Source: Brucella oryzae (lineage in GTDB: Bacteria; Pseudomonadota; Alphaproteobacteria; Rhizobiales; Rhizobiaceae). From it: a stretch of 64,000 nt of DNA. Position numbers and translations under genes: made by a program. The stretch spans positions 62,001 to 126,000 of the forward strand of contig JAAVLL010000002.1 in NCBI GenBank assembly GCA_012103035.1, written 5' to 3'. The notes under the pieces are model-generated. The model was not told where the DNA came from. It searched no databases and saw only the letters and a program-made list of their open reading frames with translations. Of the stretch, positions 19,654-29,892 are shown piece by piece (the first letter of the stretch is position 1; each line of letters starts with the position of its first letter).

Positions 19654-19689
19654 AACCGAAAGGCGAAGCCACGGCTTCGCCTTTCGGTT
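19654..19689 (+). terminator. Strong hairpin after the 85-aa protein gene
   Basis: A 17-base perfect stem (AACCGAAAGGCGAAGCC with GGCTTCGCCTTTCGGTT) with a two-base spacer lies 20 bases after the stop codon. No long T run follows. Confidence 0.75.
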
Positions 19690-19737
19690 CTCACCATCGG
19701 GCACCGATTCAGACAATCAATTCAGGAACTGCGTGTT

Positions 19738-20889
19738 ATGAACAAGCCAGTTGTTCTCTTGCAGCAGCCAGCTCCAGCCAAGGAAAAGCCGGAGACCCCA
19801 AAAGCAACCAGAAAGTCTCGCCGCCGGGTCTATCTCAGCCTTGCACGTGCGTCTGTGATTGTTGCCGGGATCGGTCTTGCCATCGTCATTCCGCTTGGCT
19901 GGGGCAGTTGGGTTGCCGGCATGACCAGCCAGACGACCGATAATGCTTATCTGCGTGCCGACACAACGCCGGTCAGCGCTGAAGTTGGCGGGCGTGTCGT
20001 GCACCTGCTCGTAGAAGACTACCAGCACGTCAAGGTCGGCCAATTGCTGATGGAGATCGACCCGACTCAGTATCAGGCCAAGGTGGATCAAGCCAAGGCA
20101 AGTGTAACCGCCGCACAGGCTGCAATCCGCAATGCACAGAGCAACATCACCTTGCAGCAGCGTGTGATCGAGCAGGCAGAAGCGGGGCTGGCCGCGCTCA
20201 ATGCTGATCGCGAACGTATCGTAAGCGAGGGCCAACGCCAGACGTCTCTGACGAAAAACGGCTGGTCGACCGCGCAAAAGCTGGAGGCCGCAATTGCCGA
20301 TGTCAAACGCATAGAAGCGCAGATTGCCGAGAAGCAAGCCGAAATAGGAGCCGAGCGCCAGAAGCTGGACGTTCTCGCAACCCAGTCCGATCAAGCGCAA
20401 GCAGAACTGTCCAGTCAGAGGGCTGCATTGCGGCTCGCGCAGATCGACCTGGATCGTACACGCATCACAGCCCCGGTCGATGGTGTCGTGGGTGTCAGTA
20501 GCGTACGTGAAGGGCAATATGTGCGAGTCGGATCACAGCTTGTTTCGGTCGTGCCTGTCTCGAAGCTTTATGTGGTCGCCAACTTTAAGGAAACGCAGTT
20601 GGCCAAGTTCAGGCCGGGGCAGGTTGTCAGCGTGACGGTGGATACATTCCCGGGCAAGGAATTGCGCGGTCATGTGGAGCGGCTTTCACCGGCAACAGGT
20701 TCGGAGTTCAGTCTGCTGCCGCCGGACAACGCGACCGGCAATTTCACGAAGGTGGCTCAGCGCGTCGGCGTACGCATCGCACTGGAGCGGGATAATGAAC
20801 TCGACAGCCTGCTTCGTCCAGGAATGTCGGTTATTGCAACCGTGCATACTGACCAAAGCATCGAGACGACTGCCAGTCTCATCAAATAG
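19738..20889 (+). CDS. HlyD/EmrA-type efflux adaptor
   Basis: An intact 383-residue membrane-fusion protein. A cytoplasmic tail rich in Lys/Arg precedes one TM helix (ASVIVAGIGLAIVIPLGWG); then come the barrel-sandwich (DNAYLRADTTPVSAEVGGRV), a long coiled-coil region (about 100-240, many Ala/Gln/Glu) and the second lipoyl half (DRTRITAPVDGVVGVSSVRE). The order matches EmrA, which couples a DHA2 transporter to an outer-membrane channel. The next gene is that transporter. Substrates are probably hydrophobic drugs or toxic organics. Confidence 0.9.
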   Translation: MNKPVVLLQQPAPAKEKPETPKATRKSRRRVYLSLARASVIVAGIGLAIVIPLGWGSWVAGMTSQTTDNAYLRADTTPVSAEVGGRVVHLLVEDYQHVKVGQLLMEIDPTQYQAKVDQAKASVTAAQAAIRNAQSNITLQQRVIEQAEAGLAALNADRERIVSEGQRQTSLTKNGWSTAQKLEAAIADVKRIEAQIAEKQAEIGAERQKLDVLATQSDQAQAELSSQRAALRLAQIDLDRTRITAPVDGVVGVSSVREGQYVRVGSQLVSVVPVSKLYVVANFKETQLAKFRPGQVVSVTVDTFPGKELRGHVERLSPATGSEFSLLPPDNATGNFTKVAQRVGVRIALERDNELDSLLRPGMSVIATVHTDQSIETTASLIK

Positions 20890-20952
20890 CTAGTTAGACC
20901 GCGTGTCGCGAAACTTGGTTTGAAACCGGCAGGCGGCGGGAGCAGAAAAGCC

Positions 20953-22535
20953 ATGTCCATCGCTACGACCGTTCAGGGTGCCGCCCAATCGCGCCCCACA
21001 GGACTGCCCGACATGCGGGCTCTGGTCGGTGTCGCCGCCGTCTTGCTCGGCACGACGACATCCCTGTTGAACTCCCGCCTTACCGATATCGGACTTGCTG
21101 ATATTCGCGGAGCACTTGGCGTCAGTATGGATGAGGCAAGCTGGCTGACGACAGCTTATGTCGTGGCCGAAGTGGCAGCTATACCATCTGCCGTCTGGTT
21201 GCGCTCCATCCTCTCACCTGCCCGTGGCGTTATGATCGGTGCACTCATTTTCACGGTTGCATCGATGGTGGCGCCACTCAGCCCCAATCTCCAGACACTT
21301 ATCAGCGTCCAGGCGATACGCGGCCTGAGTGCAGGTATCCTGATGCCGATGGCTTATGCCGTGATTATGCGGCATCTGCCGCAGCACTTACGGCTTTATG
21401 GATTATCGCTTTACGCGCTTGCCTCGTCTCTTACGCCTAATCTTGCCGTCAGCATCGAAGGATGGGTAATTACCCATCTTTCATGGGAATATCTGTTCTG
21501 GATCAATATCGTGCCTGGCAGCCTTACCCTGCTGGCCGGAGCGTACGGACTTGCCAACGATCCTATCAAGTTCCTGTGTTTCCGCAGACATGACGGGTTC
21601 GGTCTGCTGGCGCTGTCTTTCGGGCTGGCGGCATTGGTAACGGCACTTGATCAGGCAATCGCCTCGACTGGCTTGGATCGGGATTGATCGTGGGTCTGCT
21701 GGCTTCAGCCTTGTTCTTTCTAAGCATCTATCTCATCCATGCATTGTGGCATCCAGACCCCGTCGTCAGCCCGCGCCTGCTTGCCAGACGCAATATTGGT
21801 TTCAGCTTGTTCTTGATGTTCGCCATGCGTATCGGGCTGATGACCTCTGCTTTTCTGCTGCCGCAATACCTGATCCGTATTCAGGGGTATCGTGCACTGG
21901 AAAGCGGCACAATGTTCTGGGTTTCGGCTTTGCCGCAGATCGTTCTGACACCATTTGTCGCCTGGCTGGCTTATAGAATGGACCCACGCAGTATGGCCGC
22001 TTTCGGACTGATGCTGTTCGACGCAGGCGTTCTTATACTGTCCAATCTGACGCATCTGTGGACGTCGGATCAGATATTGCCTTCGCTGTTCGTGCAATCC
22101 ATCGCCGCACCATTTACCGCAGTGCCGTTGATGGTGCTGATAACGGAAGATATCAGCGTCAGGGAAATACCATGGATTGCTTCTCTCGTTCATATCGTTC
22201 GTACAGTCGGCACAGCCATCGGGCTTGCTGCGGTCAGCACATTCACACGCATACAGGAACAGGTGCACTCCAATCTGCTCGGTTTACACCTGGAACGGGG
22301 TGCTGCTGATGTGCAGGCTCGCATCGACCAAACCGCTGCCATGCTGGAAATCCATAACAGCGACCCGGCGACTGTGACTGCACAAGCCACGGCCATGCTC
22401 GCCAGAACCGTTCAACGTGAGGCTTTTGTGCTGGCTTACAGCGACATGTTCGTCATGATCGGCCTCGGTATCGCTCTTGCTGCGCTGGTGACACTCTTCA
22501 TGCGCCGTCCACCGCTGCCGGGAAAATTCCTCTAA
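20953..22535 (+). CDS. MFS transporter, DHA2/EmrB type, frameshifted
   Basis: A 14-helix drug:proton antiporter of the DHA2 family. The N-terminal half contains LADIRGALGVSMDEASWLTT (the family motif around helices 1-2) and GLSAGILMPMAYAVIM. The second half resumes with ALFFLSIYLIHALWHPDPVV and SPRLLARRNI. One lost base near 21675 separates them. Restored length about 527. ATG 20953 follows GGCGGGAG. It follows the EmrA-like adaptor by 63 bases and the pair should form an inner-membrane efflux complex. Confidence 0.87.
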
Positions 22536-22736
22536 TCCGAGCAGCATTCTGCACCGCCTCGATTCACCTGTCGGCAACCGTCCTATTTATAGGACATTGA
22601 GTACCGAAATCCGCACTACTCAGCGTTGGGCCGTGAAGCTACTTACAAAGGCATCGAAGCATGACTGCTTCAGGCGGACTATCAAAATTTCGCTCGCATT
22701 CACGCTTCACCATTACATCTCGATAAGGAAATAGAC

Positions 22737-23303
22737 ATGAGAGTATTCGCACTGCCGATCTTCGCCTCGTTGCTGTCCATCTCGGCTGCTCAGGCGGCAG
22801 ATTACAAGCTGGACCCAACACACACAAAAGCTGTTTTCTATATTGATCATTTCAATACATCGACCAACAGCGGCGGTTTCTATGAGATCAACGGCGATAT
22901 CTCGTTCGATCCTGAAACCATGGATGGGAAGATGGATATTTCAATCCCGGTAAAGACGCTGAATACAGGCATGGCCGCATTTGATAAGCACGTGACAGGT
23001 GCTGACATGCTGGACGCGGAAAAGTTCCCGACCATTGAATTCAAGTCGACCAGGTGGAATTTCGCCGGAGACAAGCTGGTATCGGTCGATGGCAATCTGA
23101 CCATGAAGGGAAAGACACAGCCAATTCAGCTGACCGCCACCAAATTCGGTTGTTATCAAAGCCCTATCTTCAAAGCGGAGGTCTGCGGCGGCGACTTTGA
23201 AACAACTATCGATCGCACCCAATGGGGCGTGGACTTCCTCGTCAAGGAAGGTATGGCCAAGATGGTCAAGCTTGAAATTCAGGCTGAGGCAATCAAGCAG
23301 TAA
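22737..23303 (+). CDS. YceI-family periplasmic protein
   Basis: An intact 188-residue protein with a signal peptide (MRVFALPIFASLLSISAAQA) and the YceI lipocalin-like barrel. Family marks are YKLDPTHTKAVFYIDHFNTS, KFPTIEFKSTRW and VDGNLTMKGKTQPIQLTAT. YceI proteins bind isoprenoid or quinone-like lipids in the periplasm. One Cys pair (FGCYQS and EVCGGDF) may form a disulfide. AAGGAAATAGAC precedes the ATG. Function in this organism is inferred only from family. Confidence 0.92.
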   Translation: MRVFALPIFASLLSISAAQAADYKLDPTHTKAVFYIDHFNTSTNSGGFYEINGDISFDPETMDGKMDISIPVKTLNTGMAAFDKHVTGADMLDAEKFPTIEFKSTRWNFAGDKLVSVDGNLTMKGKTQPIQLTATKFGCYQSPIFKAEVCGGDFETTIDRTQWGVDFLVKEGMAKMVKLEIQAEAIKQ

Positions 23304-23353
23304 ATCAACTGCACTGTCGACATATATAGGCTTATAGTTCTTGGTTCCCATAT

Positions 23354-23384
23354 GTAGCCCGCGAGCCAATGGCTCGCGGGCTAC
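23354..23384. terminator. Bidirectional hairpin terminator
   Basis: A perfect 14-base stem (GTAGCCCGCGAGCC with GGCTCGCGGGCTAC) with loop AAT lies between the convergent yceI-like and lrgB-like genes. Confidence 0.8.
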
Positions 23385-23428
23385 AGCTTGGTGATAATCA
23401 GCCACTCGCTTAAAAGCCGATTGTGGAC

Positions 23429-24146
23429 TCAGTTGAGGAGTAACTTGACGAGCAACGGAACCACAAGCGAGGTTGCAATCGCATTCAGGGCCATGGCAAT
23501 CCCGGCAAACAGTCCCGCCGTTTCGTTGACATCGAAGGCGCGCGCAGTTCCAATGCCGTGCGATGTCAACCCAACGGCAAATCCCCGTGCCGCATAATCC
23601 GTTATCCGCATCGCATTCATGAAAGGGGTGACGACAAGTGCTCCAATAATACCGGTCAGTACGACCAGTACTGCTGTGAGTGAGGGTGTGCCGCCAAGCG
23701 TGGAGGAAATTGCCATCGCCACGCCTGCCGTTGCCGATTTTGGAAGGAAAGAAATCAACACTTCATTGGAGAGATTGGCCCATTTGCCCATCACGACGAT
23801 GGAAAAACAGCAAAGAAGGAACCGACGACCAATGCGGCCCCCATCGGAATGAGGGCTTTCCGCACCTGATGCCATTGGCGGAATAGAGGCACTGCGATGG
23901 CGACAGTAGCTGGACCAAGCAGGAAGTGGATAAACTGGGCTCCCTCAAAAAACTTGTATAGGGAACATCGAAAATCACAAGCAGGCTGGACAGCAACAAG
24001 ATGGAAATCAGAACCGGGTTGGCCAGCGGATGGCGCCTCAGCCGGACCGAGATTTGTGTTGCCACGATCCATGCGCAGAGTGTGAGAGTGAGCCAGAGCA
24101 ATGGCGAGGCTGAAAGGTAAACCCATAGTTCAAGTGGATGTTTCAT
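23429..24146 (-). CDS. lrgB: LrgB-family membrane protein, frameshifted
   Basis: A multi-helix membrane protein of the LrgB/CidB family, partner of the holin-like LrgA. It starts MKHPLELWVYLSASPLLWLT and contains the family phrase FIHFLLGPATVAIAVPLF and, toward the C-terminus, FAVGLTSHGIGTARAFDVNE. Lost bases near 23955 and 23808 split it into three frames; restored it is about 239 residues. LrgAB proteins modulate murein hydrolase activity or export small carboxylates such as pyruvate; which applies here cannot be seen. Confidence 0.87.
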
Positions 24147-24150
24147 AACG

Positions 24151-24510
24151 CTATCTCCGCCCCATGAAGCGCTGTACGAGAACGAATGTCCAGACCGTCA
24201 CCGCCAATGTAAGAATTGCAGAGACAACGACGATTGCCAGAATTGCGGTAGCTTGTCCCTGAATCTGGCTCCACATCGCCACCACCCCAACGCCGGCCGG
24301 AACGAAGAGCAGACCGAGATTGCTGAGAAATGCATCCGCCGCTGTTTCAGCTTCGGCAAAGATATTCCAGTTGAATGTCTTGCACAGTTGCATGGCTACG
24401 AACAGAAGCACGAGTCCCACAACAGGGCCCGGTACGGGGAACCCGCTCATGAAGATGATGCTTTCGCCAAATAGCTGGAACAACAATAGAAGCGCTATAC
24501 CCTTGATCAT
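24151..24510 (-). CDS. lrgA: LrgA/CidA-family holin-like protein
   Basis: An intact 119-residue membrane protein with about four helices. It has the family start IALLLLFQLFGESIIFMSGF and the signature PVPGPVVGLVLLFVAMQL, and it ends with a basic tail (QRFMGRR). It precedes the lrgB-like gene by four bases on the same strand, the normal lrgAB arrangement. Probable role in control of cell-wall turnover or metabolite export. Confidence 0.9.
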   Translation of the reverse strand: MIKGIALLLLFQLFGESIIFMSGFPVPGPVVGLVLLFVAMQLCKTFNWNIFAEAETAADAFLSNLGLLFVPAGVGVVAMWSQIQGQATAILAIVVVSAILTLAVTVWTFVLVQRFMGRR

Positions 24511-24873
24511 GAAGGCTTCGTCTCCAATTAAAGCATGCTTCCCGCAAGCGGGCCGGTTTCAGGATGAAACACGCTTAAAAACAAAAGGATAGAGCATTTC
24601 CAATAATTCAGGAAAACCGGAAATGCTCTGGAATCTGAACAACCAAGTTAAACGACCGATAATCCGGCAGTCTACATGATCTCCGACGATAGTGTTTTTC
24701 TGGTTTGCGAGAAAATTTACTCGTCGAATTGATCTCATCACAGGCACTTTCAGGATACCGGGTTTCGAAAATGTGCCTTCTTGCATGTCGGCAGGTAGTA
24801 CCGATATTACACTCAGTCACTAATATATACCATTAGGCGTATGGTGTTCCCTGCGCCTCAAGGAGAGAACGAC
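24511..24873. other. Intergenic region with a dispersed repeat copy
   Basis: About 360 bases between divergent genes. It contains the repeat copy at 24577-24628 and an A+T-rich promoter-like part around 24790-24840. I see no gene. Confidence 0.5.
24577..24628. repeat. Dispersed intergenic palindromic repeat, partial copy
   Basis: The segment runs AAAACAAAAGGATAGAGCAT then TTCCAATAATTCAGGAAAAC and CGGAAATGCTC. It aligns with the reverse complement of 51086-51140, sharing the AAAACAA start, GCATTTCCAA in the middle and AACCGGAAATGCTC at the end. The GAGCATTTCC and GGAAATGCTC ends are inverted. Similar elements are common between genes in Brucellaceae. Confidence 0.7.
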
Positions 24874-25911
24874 ATGGAGCTAGGCGTATATAGTTTCGGG
24901 GACGTGCAGAAGAATACCGCTACTGGCGAGCTCGGCTCTACGGCGGATGCAACGCGCAACTTGCTTGAAGCCATTCAGCTCGCCGATGAGGTTGGCCTCG
25001 ATTATTTCGGTATTGGCGAGCATCATACACGTGAGATGCCGGCTTCGGCTGCGACCGTCATTCTGGCGCCGCGGCGTCGACCACCAAGAACATCAAACTT
25101 GGCAGCGCTGTAACAGTGCTGAGCACCGATGATCCCGTACGGGTCTATCAGCAGTTTGCTACGGTGGACGCGCTGTCTAACGGTCGTGCTGAAATTACGG
25201 CTGGTCGAGGTTCTTCAACCGAATCCTTTCCGCTTTTCGGACATGATCTGAACGACTATGACGAGCTTTATGCTGAGAAACTCGATCTGCTTTTAAAGAT
25301 CAATGAAAGCGAGAACGTCACCTGGCAGGGTAAATTTCGTCCGGCGTTGAACGACGCGCTTGTTGTACCGCGTCCAGATAGCGGTTCGCTGCCAGTCTGG
25401 CTCGCAACCGGGGAAATCCGCATTCGTCGGTTCGTGCTGGCCTGCTCGGTTTGCCAATTTCCTACGCAATCATCGGTGGGCAGGCATCGCGTTTTGCACC
25501 GCTGGCTGATCTTTACCGGCGCGCGGCCGCCCAGGCGGAAATCGCACCGGAAAGAGTGAAGGTCTCGGTCGCAACACCGGGCTTCATCGGTGAGAATGCC
25601 ACGGAAGCAAAAGAATTCTTCTGGACTCACTGGCATGCAGTCATGGAACAGATCGGCAAAATCCGGGGCTTCGCTCCACCGCCCCGCTCGCATTACGACC
25701 GTGAGGCAAGGGGTGCAGGTGCGATTTTGCGGGCAGTCCGGAGGAAATCGCCGAACGTATTGTCGAGTTGCACAAGCACATCGGTCATATGCGGCAGTTC
25801 TTACAGATGGACGTCGGACAAATGCCGCACAAGGCATTCCTGCGTTCGATAGAGCTGCTGGGTACCAAGGTAAAGCCGCTTGTCGATGCGGAACTGGGTT
25901 CTGGAAAATAA
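24874..25911 (+). CDS. LLM-class flavin-dependent oxidoreductase, frameshifted
   Basis: A luciferase-like monooxygenase with a TIM barrel that uses FMN or F420. The start [14 protein letters not shown], the motif [15 protein letters not shown] and [20 protein letters not shown] are family hallmarks. Three lost bases (near 25075, 25420 and 25725) break it; restored it has about 346 residues. ATG 24874 is preceded by AAGGAGAG. The next gene, 17 bases downstream, encodes an F420-type NADP oxidoreductase, so the two may exchange flavin or deazaflavin electrons. Substrate unknown. Confidence 0.87.
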
Positions 25912-25928
25912 ACAGGAGTAAACGGAAT

Positions 25929-26579
25929 ATGCCAATATCTCAGGTCAGGACCATCGGCATATTGGGGGCGGGCCGTGTTGGCACCGCCATAGCTCGCCGT
26001 GCAATTGCGGCGGGCTATGAGGTGCGGCTGGCAACGTCCAAAGCGCCGGAAGATATCGCACTTGTGCTGGAAATCATGGTGCCAGGCGCGCGGGCCGATA
26101 CGGCCGAAAGCGTGATTGCGGCTGCGGATATCGTCGTGCTTGCATTGCCGCTGTCCAAATATCGCAATCTTGCGCCGGAATTGATGCAGGGCAAGATCGT
26201 TATCGACGCCATGAACTACTGGGCACCGACGGACGGAATGATCGCAGAGTTCGAGGGTGAGCGTTCAAGCAGTGAGGTTGTGCAGGATTTCCTGCCGGGT
26301 GCACGACTGGTGCGGAGCTTCAACCACATGGGCTATCATGAAATAGATGAGGAAGCTCGTTTGAAAGGTGATCCCGAGCGCCGTGCGCTTGCTGTTGCCG
26401 GGAACGATGCGGATGCACGCAGGGAAGTGGGTGCCTTTATCGACCGTATCGGGTTCGATCCTGTCGATGCAGGACCGCTGGTTTTCAGCCGTTTGTTCGA
26501 TACCGGCACTCCCTTGTTCGGTGCGACAGTCAACCGGGCGGATATGGAGCGCGCCCTTCAACTGCAACGCGCGGCATAG
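25929..26579 (+). CDS. NADP oxidoreductase, coenzyme F420-dependent type
   Basis: An intact 216-residue Rossmann protein. The N-terminal nucleotide-binding motif GILGAGRVGTAIARRAIAAG is followed by AADIVVLALPLSKY and ARLVRSFNHMGYHE, all typical of the F420-dependent NADP reductase family. Alphaproteobacteria of this group are not known as F420 makers, so it may act on another flavin or keto substrate. ATG 25929 has AGGAGT upstream. It is very likely cotranscribed with the preceding monooxygenase. Confidence 0.87.
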   Translation: MPISQVRTIGILGAGRVGTAIARRAIAAGYEVRLATSKAPEDIALVLEIMVPGARADTAESVIAAADIVVLALPLSKYRNLAPELMQGKIVIDAMNYWAPTDGMIAEFEGERSSSEVVQDFLPGARLVRSFNHMGYHEIDEEARLKGDPERRALAVAGNDADARREVGAFIDRIGFDPVDAGPLVFSRLFDTGTPLFGATVNRADMERALQLQRAA

Positions 26580-26587
26580 AGCCGGTT

Positions 26588-27595
26588 TTAAACAGCCGGG
26601 ACGATCAGTTCCGTTCGTATCATTTCAGGCAGGTCGGTTGTTTGAGCCGGTTCGTCCAGAAGCTCAAATGCACGCTCGATCATAGCCTGAACATTCTGGC
26701 GGATCATGACAACCGGAAAATGCAGAACCTCGATGAAGGGATCCCAGTCGAAACACCCGATGGAGCATTCTCGAACTTCATCGACCGGAAGCGTCTTGAG
26801 AAAGCTGACGACGCCCTCGAAGGCTCGTCGAGTTGACGAACAGGGCCTCGGGTAGCCCATTCAGCTCTTTGTAAATATCACGGATCGTCCTTGCGGCGAT
26901 ATCGGGATCGTAGCCATTGTCATGATGGCATCAGCGTGTACCGGGAGGTTCAGAGCGTCCAGCTCATCTCGGTAGCCTTGAACGCGTGCGCGTGTATTGT
27001 GGTCACTGTCCACTCCGCCAATGAAATAGAAACTGTTATCCTTTCGACGGGGGCGACGATGGGCAATCTGATGCGTGAGTTGGCGGGCGCCATCATAATT
27101 GTCGCTGATCACAGACGCGCCGCGCTTTCCTGGAAGATCGACATTGATATGTTTCAGGTGAGCCGTTTCACAGAGTCTGGCGACGCTGTCCGGATCGGTT
27201 GCGCCTGCGATCAAGAGGGCATCGACATTATGGGCGATCAGCGTTTCCACAGTGCTGCGTTCCTGTTGTGGGTCGCGCAACGTGCTGGCCACAACGGGGA
27301 TAAGATTGCGTGAGCGCGCCACCGTTTCGAACGATGCTGCCATGGAGCTGAAATAGCGATTGTCCAGCATCGGCAAGATCATGCCGATAAGGCCGGAATT
27401 CGATATACGTAGTCCACGCGCCTGAAGATTGATTGTATAGCCGAGATCGTCGGCTATCATTCGGATTTTATCGGCCGTTGCTTTGGTAATTCTCCGATTT
27501 TTCCATGAACCATTCATAACGGAAGCAACGGTTGAGGCAGATACACCTGCCCGCTCCGATATATCATAGATGGTTACTTTCCGGGGAATACTCAT
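26588..27595 (-). CDS. LacI-family transcriptional regulator, frameshifted
   Basis: A LacI-type repressor. It starts MSIPRKVTIYDISERAGVSA, the usual helix-turn-helix, with ASVMNGSWKNRRITKAT and the hinge helix region after it. The periplasmic-binding-protein-like core follows (GLIGMILPMLDNRYFSSMAA, LLIAGATDPDS, YFIGGVDSDHNTRARVQGY). Lost bases near 26910 and 26830 shift the C-terminal third. Restored length about 336. It is divergent from the sugar importer operon, and the palindrome at 27733-27758 between them is its likely operator. Confidence 0.87.
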
Positions 27596-27598
27596 CAA

Positions 27599-27921
27599 GC
27601 GCGCTTATCCGTCTGAATTGGAGCCCGATCTTAACGGGCAGACACCATTCACCGCAAGTGGGGCGGGATCTAATCCGACCTATTCCTCCGTCATTTTCCT
27701 CTTGACCAGATGTGGGGTGTTGAGCAATGTTAATGCTGCACTATCGATGGTGCAGCATAATAATGCCCCGGTGATGCGATGAGTTGCAAAACGAAGCGAC
27801 GCCGAAGAAGCGGCATTCATGGAGTGGAGGCCGCTGCGGGGAGAAATATGGGTGGAGCAGCGAATTTTAATTCGCCCGCAAGTTGGTCGAACCAGAAATG
27901 GAAAAATGGTGGGAGTGAGAT
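27599..27921. other. Control region between LacI gene and sugar ABC operon
   Basis: 320 bases between divergent genes, holding the palindromic operator at 27733-27758 and probable promoters for both directions. No gene is visible. Confidence 0.5.
27733..27758. promoter_or_regulatory. Palindromic operator, probably for the LacI regulator
   Basis: ATGCTGCAC and GTGCAGCAT are perfect nine-base inverted arms around TATCGATG, itself nearly symmetrical about a CG centre. LacI-family operators have this CG-centred symmetrical form. It sits 164 bases before the importer start and 138 before the lacI-type gene. Confidence 0.75.
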
Positions 27922-28981
27922 ATGAAGAATATGTTCGGTAAGGCAGCTTTTGCTGCAGTGGTGCTGTCATCTTTCGCAAGCAGTGGCGCACAGGCGGAAG
28001 TGAAGGATGCAGTGGTTGGCTTTTGATGCCGGATCAGGCATCGACACGCTATGAGGAGCGCGATTATCCAGGCTTCGCTGCCGAGATGAAGAAGATCTGC
28101 GAAAGCTGCAAGGTGCTTTATCTTAATGCCGATGGCGATGCGAGCAAACAGCAGCAGCAGTTCAATTCGGTCATTTCGCAGGGTGCGAAGGTGATCGTGC
28201 TCGACGCGGTCGATACGGCAGCGGCAGCTTCGCTGGTCAAGCTCGCCCAGTCGCAGGATATCAAGGTCATCGCCTATGACCGTCCGATCCCGGATGCGAC
28301 CTCCGATTTCTATGTCTCGTTCGACAATGAAGCCATTGGCAAGTCGATTGCGGAATCGCTCGTCAAGCACCTGAAGGACAAGGGGTGCCGGGTGACAAGG
28401 GCGGCGTTCTGCAGATCAACGGCTCGCCGACCGATGCCGCAGCCGGTCTCATCAAGAACGGTATCCATGCCGGATTGAAGGACAGCGGCTACAAGACGCT
28501 TGCCGAATACGACACGCCTGAATGGGCGCCAAGCAAGGCCCAGCAATGGGCGAGTGGCCAGATCACCCGCTTTGGCGATCAGATCGTCGGCGTTGTGGCT
28601 GCCAATGACGGCACCGCAGGCGGCGCGATTGCGGCCATGAAGGCGGCTGGCATCGATCCGCTTCCGCCGGTCACCGGCAATGATGCGACGATTGCGGCAC
28701 TTCAGCTCATCATTTCGGGCGATCAGTACAACACGATCAACAAGCCGTCCGAAATCGTTGCTGCAGAAGCTGCACGCGTCGCGGGTCAGCTTCTGAATGG
28801 CGAAACCCCGAAGGCCGAAGCTACGCTTTACAACACACCGTCGAAGCTTTTCGTCCCAGTGGTTGTGACGGCTGAAAACCTCAAGGCTGAGATCATCGAC
28901 AAGAACATCGTTCCCGCCGCTACGCTCTGCGTGGACCGTTATGCCGAAGGCTGCAAAAGCTCGGTATCACCAACTAAATAG
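27922..28981 (+). CDS. Sugar ABC transporter substrate-binding protein, frameshifted
   Basis: A periplasmic binding protein of the ribose/xylose class. The signal peptide is MKNMFGKAAFAAVVLSSFAS followed by SGAQA. The core has VIVLDAVDTAAAASLVKLAQ and VIAYDRPIPDATSDFYVSFD, close to XylF-type proteins, and a late Cys pair. Lost bases lie in homopolymers near 28020 (TTTT), 28383 (GGGG) and 28955 (AAAA). Restoring the last moves the stop to 28977, giving about 352 residues. GGGAGTGAG precedes ATG 27922. It supplies the ATPase and permease downstream. Confidence 0.87.
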
Positions 28982-28987
28982 CGACAC

Positions 28988-29011
28988 GCCCGGCCGGTTA
29001 TCCGGCCGGGC
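28988..29011 (+). promoter_or_regulatory. Intercistronic hairpin after the sugar-binding protein gene
   Basis: A perfect ten-base G+C stem (GCCCGGCCGG with CCGGCCGGGC) with loop TTAT and no T run. Its place between a binding-protein gene and its ATPase gene fits a stabiliser or attenuator that keeps the binding protein in excess. Confidence 0.65.
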
Positions 29012-29061
29012 AATTCGGTGCGGAATGGCATGTCCTGCTATGTGCCAGGGAAAGTGAGATC

Positions 29062-29892
29062 ATGTCCCAAGATCACAAAGCCGCCGCGACATCATCGCAG
29101 CCTGTGCTGCGTCTTAGCGGTATATCCAAGAATTTCGGCGCCGTTTCAGCGCTGACCGATATCGATCTGGAAGTCTTTCCGGGCGAGGTTGTCGCTCTTG
29201 TCGGCGATAATGGCGCGGGAAAATCAACCCTCATCAAGACGCTGGCTGGCGTCCATCAGCCGACATCCGGCACCATCGAGTTCAACGGTGAGAAAGTCAC
29301 GCTTTCCTCGCCCGGCGTTGCTCTCGATCTCGGCATTGCGACGGTCTTTCAGGATCTGGCGCTGTGCGAGAACCTCGATGTCGTCGCCAATATCTTTCTT
29401 GGCCGGGAGATGAGCCCATACCGCCTCGACGAGGTGTCGATGGAAATCAAGGCGTGGAAGCTTCTGAACGAATTATCCGCCCGCATTCCAAGCGTGCGCG
29501 AGCCGGTGGCCTCGCTCTCCGGTGGTCAGCGCCAGACGGTTGCGATCTCGCGCTCGCTGCTGCTCGATCCGAAGCTCATCATGCTCGACGAGCCGACGGC
29601 AGCGCTGGGTGTGGCACAGACGGCTGAGGTTCTCGATCTTATCGAGCGTGTGCGGGACCGCGGGCTCGGGGTTCTGATGATCAGCCACAATATGGAAGAC
29701 GTGCGCGCCGTGGCAGACCGCATCGTCGTGCTGCGGCTTGGCCGCAACAACGGTGTTTTCTACCCGGATTCCTCGAACGAGGAACTGGTCGCAGCCATTA
29801 CCGGCGCGAGCAGCAACTCCGTTTCCCGCCGCGCCGAACGGCGTCAGGCGCAGCATGAAGCCGGTCAGGTCCATGATCGGGGAGAAGCATAA
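29062..29892 (+). CDS. Sugar ABC transporter ATP-binding protein (FrcA-like, single domain)
   Basis: An intact 276-residue ATPase with Walker A GDNGAGKST, signature LSGGQRQTVAISRSLL, Walker B LIMLDEPTAALG and the H-loop SHNMEDV. It has one ABC domain, unlike the double-domain RbsA/XylG, and matches the FrcA fructose-type arrangement. The C-terminal tail is charged. Its TAA overlaps the ATG of the permease by one base, showing translational coupling. Confidence 0.9.
   Translation: MSQDHKAAATSSQPVLRLSGISKNFGAVSALTDIDLEVFPGEVVALVGDNGAGKSTLIKTLAGVHQPTSGTIEFNGEKVTLSSPGVALDLGIATVFQDLALCENLDVVANIFLGREMSPYRLDEVSMEIKAWKLLNELSARIPSVREPVASLSGGQRQTVAISRSLLLDPKLIMLDEPTAALGVAQTAEVLDLIERVRDRGLGVLMISHNMEDVRAVADRIVVLRLGRNNGVFYPDSSNEELVAAITGASSNSVSRRAERRQAQHEAGQVHDRGEA

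Noticed and set aside
28020-28385. Programmed frameshifting as the reason for broken frames
   Set aside because: Changes are too many, occur in unrelated genes, and lack slippery site plus downstream structure patterns; lost bases explain them.
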